Shown here in pieces: positions 61,342 to 64,000 of a DNA stretch of 64,000 nt (the stretch's first letter is position 1; each line of letters begins with the position of its first letter). Position numbers and translations under genes: made by a program. The stretch covers positions 1,736,001 to 1,800,000 of the forward strand of contig NZ_JANHOH010000001.1 in the NCBI RefSeq assembly GCF_024498135.1. Reading direction: 5' to 3'. The DNA comes from Mucilaginibacter aquariorum (GTDB lineage: Bacteria; Bacteroidota; Bacteroidia; Sphingobacteriales; Sphingobacteriaceae). Below the pieces are notes generated by a model. The model ran no database searches. It was not told the DNA's origin and saw nothing but the letters and a program-made list of their open reading frames with translations.

Positions 61342-61716
61342 CTATAATGTTTTAAGTTTCTCTTTTAATAAATTAAAATCAAGCGGCTTAGTTAAAAAAT
61401 CATCTGCCCCTTTATCCATTGCCTGCTTATAATTCTCTTCATCGCCATAGGCGGTTATCATCATTACCACAGGTGGCGGCGGAGTAGGAAAATCCTCACG
61501 GATATGTGTTAACAGCTCTATCCCACTCATGCCCGGCATATTAATATCAGACAATATCAGCACCACTTCCTGGCGTTTATCTTTCAAGTAACTTAGCGCT
61601 TCCTCGCCCGACTGTGCAAAGTCAAACTCTATTTCGTGGTTACGTATTTCTTTGCGAAATCGCTGTAAAAAAAGTGGCTGAACGTCTGCTTCGTCGTCCA
61701 CAACTAATATTTTCAT
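61342..61716 (-). CDS. Single-domain response regulator
   Basis: A 124-residue stand-alone receiver: acidic pocket VVDDEAD, phospho-acceptor D57 (ILSDINMPGMSG), T/S in MITAYGD and the conserved lysine in FLTKPLD. There is no output domain. It lies between the kinase and the cyclase-type regulator and may act as a phosphate relay or sink. It is a close relative of the receiver domain of the cyclase protein, suggesting duplication. Confidence 0.93.
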   Translation of the reverse strand: MKILVVDDEADVQPLFLQRFRKEIRNHEIEFDFAQSGEEALSYLKDKRQEVVLILSDINMPGMSGIELLTHIREDFPTPPPPVVMMITAYGDEENYKQAMDKGADDFLTKPLDFNLLKEKLKTL

Positions 61717-61782
61717 ATGGTGTTTAAAGATAGATAATTCAATTTTATGATGAGTGGGTAAATAACAAATAGGGCGATATAG

Positions 61783-63090
61783 TTATGATAACGGTAGGGT
61801 AATAACAAACGCTGTGCCCTCGCCCTCTTTACTATCAATATTAATATGGCCTTTATGGGCTTTTACAATAATGTCATAGCTAAGCGACAGGCCTAATCCG
61901 GTGCCTTCGCCCGCAGGTTTAGTGGTAAAAAATGGCTGCATTATCTTGTCTTTAATAGCATCGGGTATGCCGCTGCCATTATCTCTCACAATAACTTCAA
62001 CCTCTTTGCCAATTACCTTTGTAGAAACCTCTACCCTTGGTTTAAAGTCGCCCCCTATTATTTTTTGCTTTTGGTGCACCGCATAAAAAGCGTTTGTGAA
62101 CATATTTAGCAGCACCCGGCCTACATCCTGCGGTACAATATTTATGAGCGGCAGGTTAGGATCTAAATTTGCTACCAGTTCGGCATTAAATGATTTGTCT
62201 TTGGCACGCAAACCATGGTAAGCCAGCCTGAAGTATTCGTCGGCAATGGTATTCAGATTTGTAGGCTCTTTTATGTTACTGCTGGCACGGCTGTGCTGCA
62301 GCATCCCTTTTACAATACCATCGGCACGTTTGCCGTGGTGGCGTATTTTCTCCAGGTTTTGTTTAATATCGGCAGCTATGGCATTGGCTTCTTCCATATC
62401 ACCTTTGGCCATTTCCTCCTCCATCTCCTCTATCAGTTCCATACTCACCTCAGAGAAGTTATTGACAAAATTTAACGGGTTCTGTATCTCGTGGGCAATA
62501 CCGGCAGTAAGCTCCCCTAACGATGCCAGCTTTTCCTGCTGTATCAGCTGGGCCTGGGTAGCCTGCAGTTCTTTAACGGTTTCCTGTAATTCATTCTTTT
62601 GCTGGGTAATTTCGGCAGTACGTGCGGCAACCATAGCCTCCAGTTCATCTTTACGCTCGTTGATGCGCCTTAACTCTTGCTGTTGTTTTCTTGACGTAGA
62701 TAAACGAAGAAAGATCCAGAGAAATGATGCTAACTGCGCACATACAAAAAAACTTTCCCACTTCTCATAAAAACTATCGAGTGTAACGCCAACTATGCCA
62801 CTAATTATACCCGCAGCAACCAGCGGATAATGTGCATTAAGCAGTACGGTAAACGATTTAAAATCCTCCTGCTTTTTTAAATATTCTATAAATAACAATA
62901 AATAAATACCTGCAACTATTAATACGCCATCATCACTCAGGCGTTCATTAAAAATAATAAAGAGCACTATAGGTACTCCCGCAGAAATTCTGAGTATCAT
63001 CCGCCACTTTTGGTGTAGGGCGGTAAATTTAATTGCCCGGCTTATACGCAGGGCAAGTAAAAAAGCAGCTAAAAATGAAAAGAAATGCAT
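61783..63090 (-). CDS. Membrane histidine kinase
   Basis: A 435-residue kinase with six or so N-terminal hydrophobic segments (1-130), a coiled coil (135-185), DHp domain with H200 in [20 protein letters not shown], and a complete HATPase domain: N-box [15 protein letters not shown]1 RDNGSGIP, F-box [23 protein letters not shown]. It lacks a recognisable periplasmic ligand domain, so a membrane or redox signal is likely. Its gene is 66 bases before the response regulator genes, forming a three-gene phosphorelay whose final output is cyclic AMP. Confidence 0.92.
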   Translation of the reverse strand: MHFFSFLAAFLLALRISRAIKFTALHQKWRMILRISAGVPIVLFIIFNERLSDDGVLIVAGIYLLLFIEYLKKQEDFKSFTVLLNAHYPLVAAGIISGIVGVTLDSFYEKWESFFVCAQLASFLWIFLRLSTSRKQQQELRRINERKDELEAMVAARTAEITQQKNELQETVKELQATQAQLIQQEKLASLGELTAGIAHEIQNPLNFVNNFSEVSMELIEEMEEEMAKGDMEEANAIAADIKQNLEKIRHHGKRADGIVKGMLQHSRASSNIKEPTNLNTIADEYFRLAYHGLRAKDKSFNAELVANLDPNLPLINIVPQDVGRVLLNMFTNAFYAVHQKQKIIGGDFKPRVEVSTKVIGKEVEVIVRDNGSGIPDAIKDKIMQPFFTTKPAGEGTGLGLSLSYDIIVKAHKGHINIDSKEGEGTAFVITLPLS

Positions 63091-63151
63091 AAATACGCTT
63101 CAGGTTTAAATTTAGCCTAAGGTAATTATTTAGGCTGATGAAATATATAGC

Positions 63152-63610
63152 TTAAAACTTTGCAAAGTGTACTATCACCTGCAGCATAATATTGGCATAC
63201 ACGCCTGCCAACACATCATCCATCATCACCCCCGTACCACCGGGCAATGCCTCCATACGGCGGATGCCAAGCGGTTTTACAATATCAAAAAAGCGGAACA
63301 ATACCAACCCTATCAGCAGGTAATACAAATGCGGCGGGATAAACAACATGGTTACCAGCATACCGGCAACTTCATCAATCACTACCCGGTAGCTATCCTT
63401 GCCCCAAACGGGCTCAACCTTATCGCCAACATAAATACCCAACAAGGTAATTATTACCGTTACCCCAACTAAGTACCAGGGGCTTTGAAAGGTTGGTTGC
63501 TGCCACATTAACCATATAAACGGGCAGGTAACTATAGCGGCCAGTGTGCCCCCACCCTTTACATACCCTATCCCGAATATTGATGCTATAAGTTTATTTA
63601 TTTGCAACAT
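63152..63610 (-). CDS. pgpA: Phosphatidylglycerophosphatase A
   Basis: A 152-residue membrane protein with the PgpA marks: IASIFGIGYVKGGGTLA near the start, VWGKDSYRVVIDEVAGMLVTM with the catalytic-type acidic residues, and LFRFFDIVKPLGIRRMEALPGGTGVMMDDVLAGVYAN. It dephosphorylates phosphatidylglycerol phosphate in phospholipid synthesis. Only three bases separate it from the TerC-family gene upstream, implying cotranscription. Confidence 0.94.
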   Translation of the reverse strand: MLQINKLIASIFGIGYVKGGGTLAAIVTCPFIWLMWQQPTFQSPWYLVGVTVIITLLGIYVGDKVEPVWGKDSYRVVIDEVAGMLVTMLFIPPHLYYLLIGLVLFRFFDIVKPLGIRRMEALPGGTGVMMDDVLAGVYANIMLQVIVHFAKF

Positions 63611-63613
63611 GGT

Positions 63614-64000
63614 TTAGCTTTTATCCAGTACACCTTCGGCATCTTCTGCAACTTCGGGTTTCATTATATTCTTTTTAGGGAAATTGAAGAGGATTGATGT
63701 AAGTACCGGAAGGATGAACACCGTTACTGTAAATATCGATACGGCAATATCAGCTGTTTCGCCTTCTAAAAATTTTGATATGGGAGATTCCTTATCAAAA
63801 TGCACAAATAGTGACGACGTTAATTTAACACCCAAAACACCTATAACGACAAAAGCTACAGTTTCCAGGAAAGTGAATTTTTCCATTAGCTTAACAAATG
63901 CCTGCGCCACAAAACGCATGGCCAATATACCGATGAATACCCCTGTGTAAATCAGAAAAACGTGATCGGTAAAGGCTACCGCTGCAAATACGTTATCTAT
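63614..64000 (-). CDS. TerC-family membrane protein (5' end cut by window edge)
   Basis: The frame is open from the right edge to a stop at 63614, giving about 128 C-terminal residues. The stretch IDNVFAAVAFTDHVFLIYTG, then GILAMRFVAQAFVKLMEKF and FTFLETVAFVVIGVLGVKL, is the hallmark second half of TerC proteins, integral membrane proteins linked to metal (Mn2+) efflux and tellurite tolerance. An internal ATG at 63925 is not the start. The N-terminal half lies outside the window. Confidence 0.88.
   Translation of the reverse strand: MDNVFAAVAFTDHVFLIYTGVFIGILAMRFVAQAFVKLMEKFTFLETVAFVVIGVLGVKLTSSLFVHFDKESPISKFLEGETADIAVSIFTVTVFILPVLTSILFNFPKKNIMKPEVAEDAEGVLDKS

Overview
The window looks like a chromosomal stretch of a Bacteroidota bacterium, most likely a Sphingobacteriaceae member of the Mucilaginibacter/Pedobacter type. 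This is inferred from two SusC/SusD pairs, a FecI-type sigma factor with FecR, many lipoprotein glycoside hydrolases, AT-rich intergenic DNA and one textbook Bacteroidota promoter (TTTG, 19 bases, TAnnTTTG). No rRNA, tRNA, CRISPR array, transposase, integrase or phage gene was seen. Both window edges cut a gene: rhaT on the left and a TerC-family gene on the right.

Layout. (1) 1-4694, minus strand: an L-rhamnose locus with a RhaT symporter, a GntR-type regulator and a GH78 alpha-L-rhamnosidase. (2) 5017-22387: an alpha-mannan utilisation locus. On the minus strand, reading downstream, come a class I phosphomannose isomerase fused to a kinase-like N-domain, SusC, SusD, SusE, GH76, GH92, GH76, GH76 and GH92. 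A GntR/UTRA regulator is divergent from it. Surface binding, endo-alpha-1,6-mannanase cutting, exo-mannosidase trimming and mannose-6-P isomerisation are all present. (3) 22542-23942: a secreted M28 peptidase. (4) 24300-36551, plus strand: sigma factor, anti-sigma factor, SusC with STN domain, SusD, then exported RidA, exported SelA-like PLP enzyme, exported amidohydrolase, exported RraA-like protein and a BASS-family carrier. This reads as a nutrient locus with an unusual periplasmic deamination route of unknown substrate. (5) 36638-46845: mixed genes, namely a TPR protein ending in a lone DHp-like segment, AraC regulator with two SDR dehydrogenases, DUF4395 protein, putative papain-like protein, ThuA protein followed by a fragment of a second ThuA tail, and a GntP permease with glycerate kinase. 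(6) 46842-57122, minus strand: the most striking locus, a compact cluster of two near-duplicate Ser/Thr kinases, an FhaA-like protein, a 32-codon membrane ORF, a PP2C phosphatase, a 1355-residue fusion of a SEDS (RodA/FtsW) glycosyltransferase with a class B penicillin-binding protein, and an FHA protein. Its gene content parallels the actinobacterial fhaA-fhaB-pstP-rodA-pbpA-pknA-pknB cluster. (7) 57283-64000: LLM flavin oxidoreductase, a repeat-rich gap, an HD-domain/YitT fusion, a second repeat, a histidine kinase with two response regulators (one carrying a class III adenylate cyclase domain), PgpA and a partial TerC protein.

All functional calls are from reading the protein sequences and recalling family motifs; no database search was run. 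Starts were moved to internal ATG codons where the longest frame began at an unlikely TTG or placed extra residues before an obvious signal peptide or domain.
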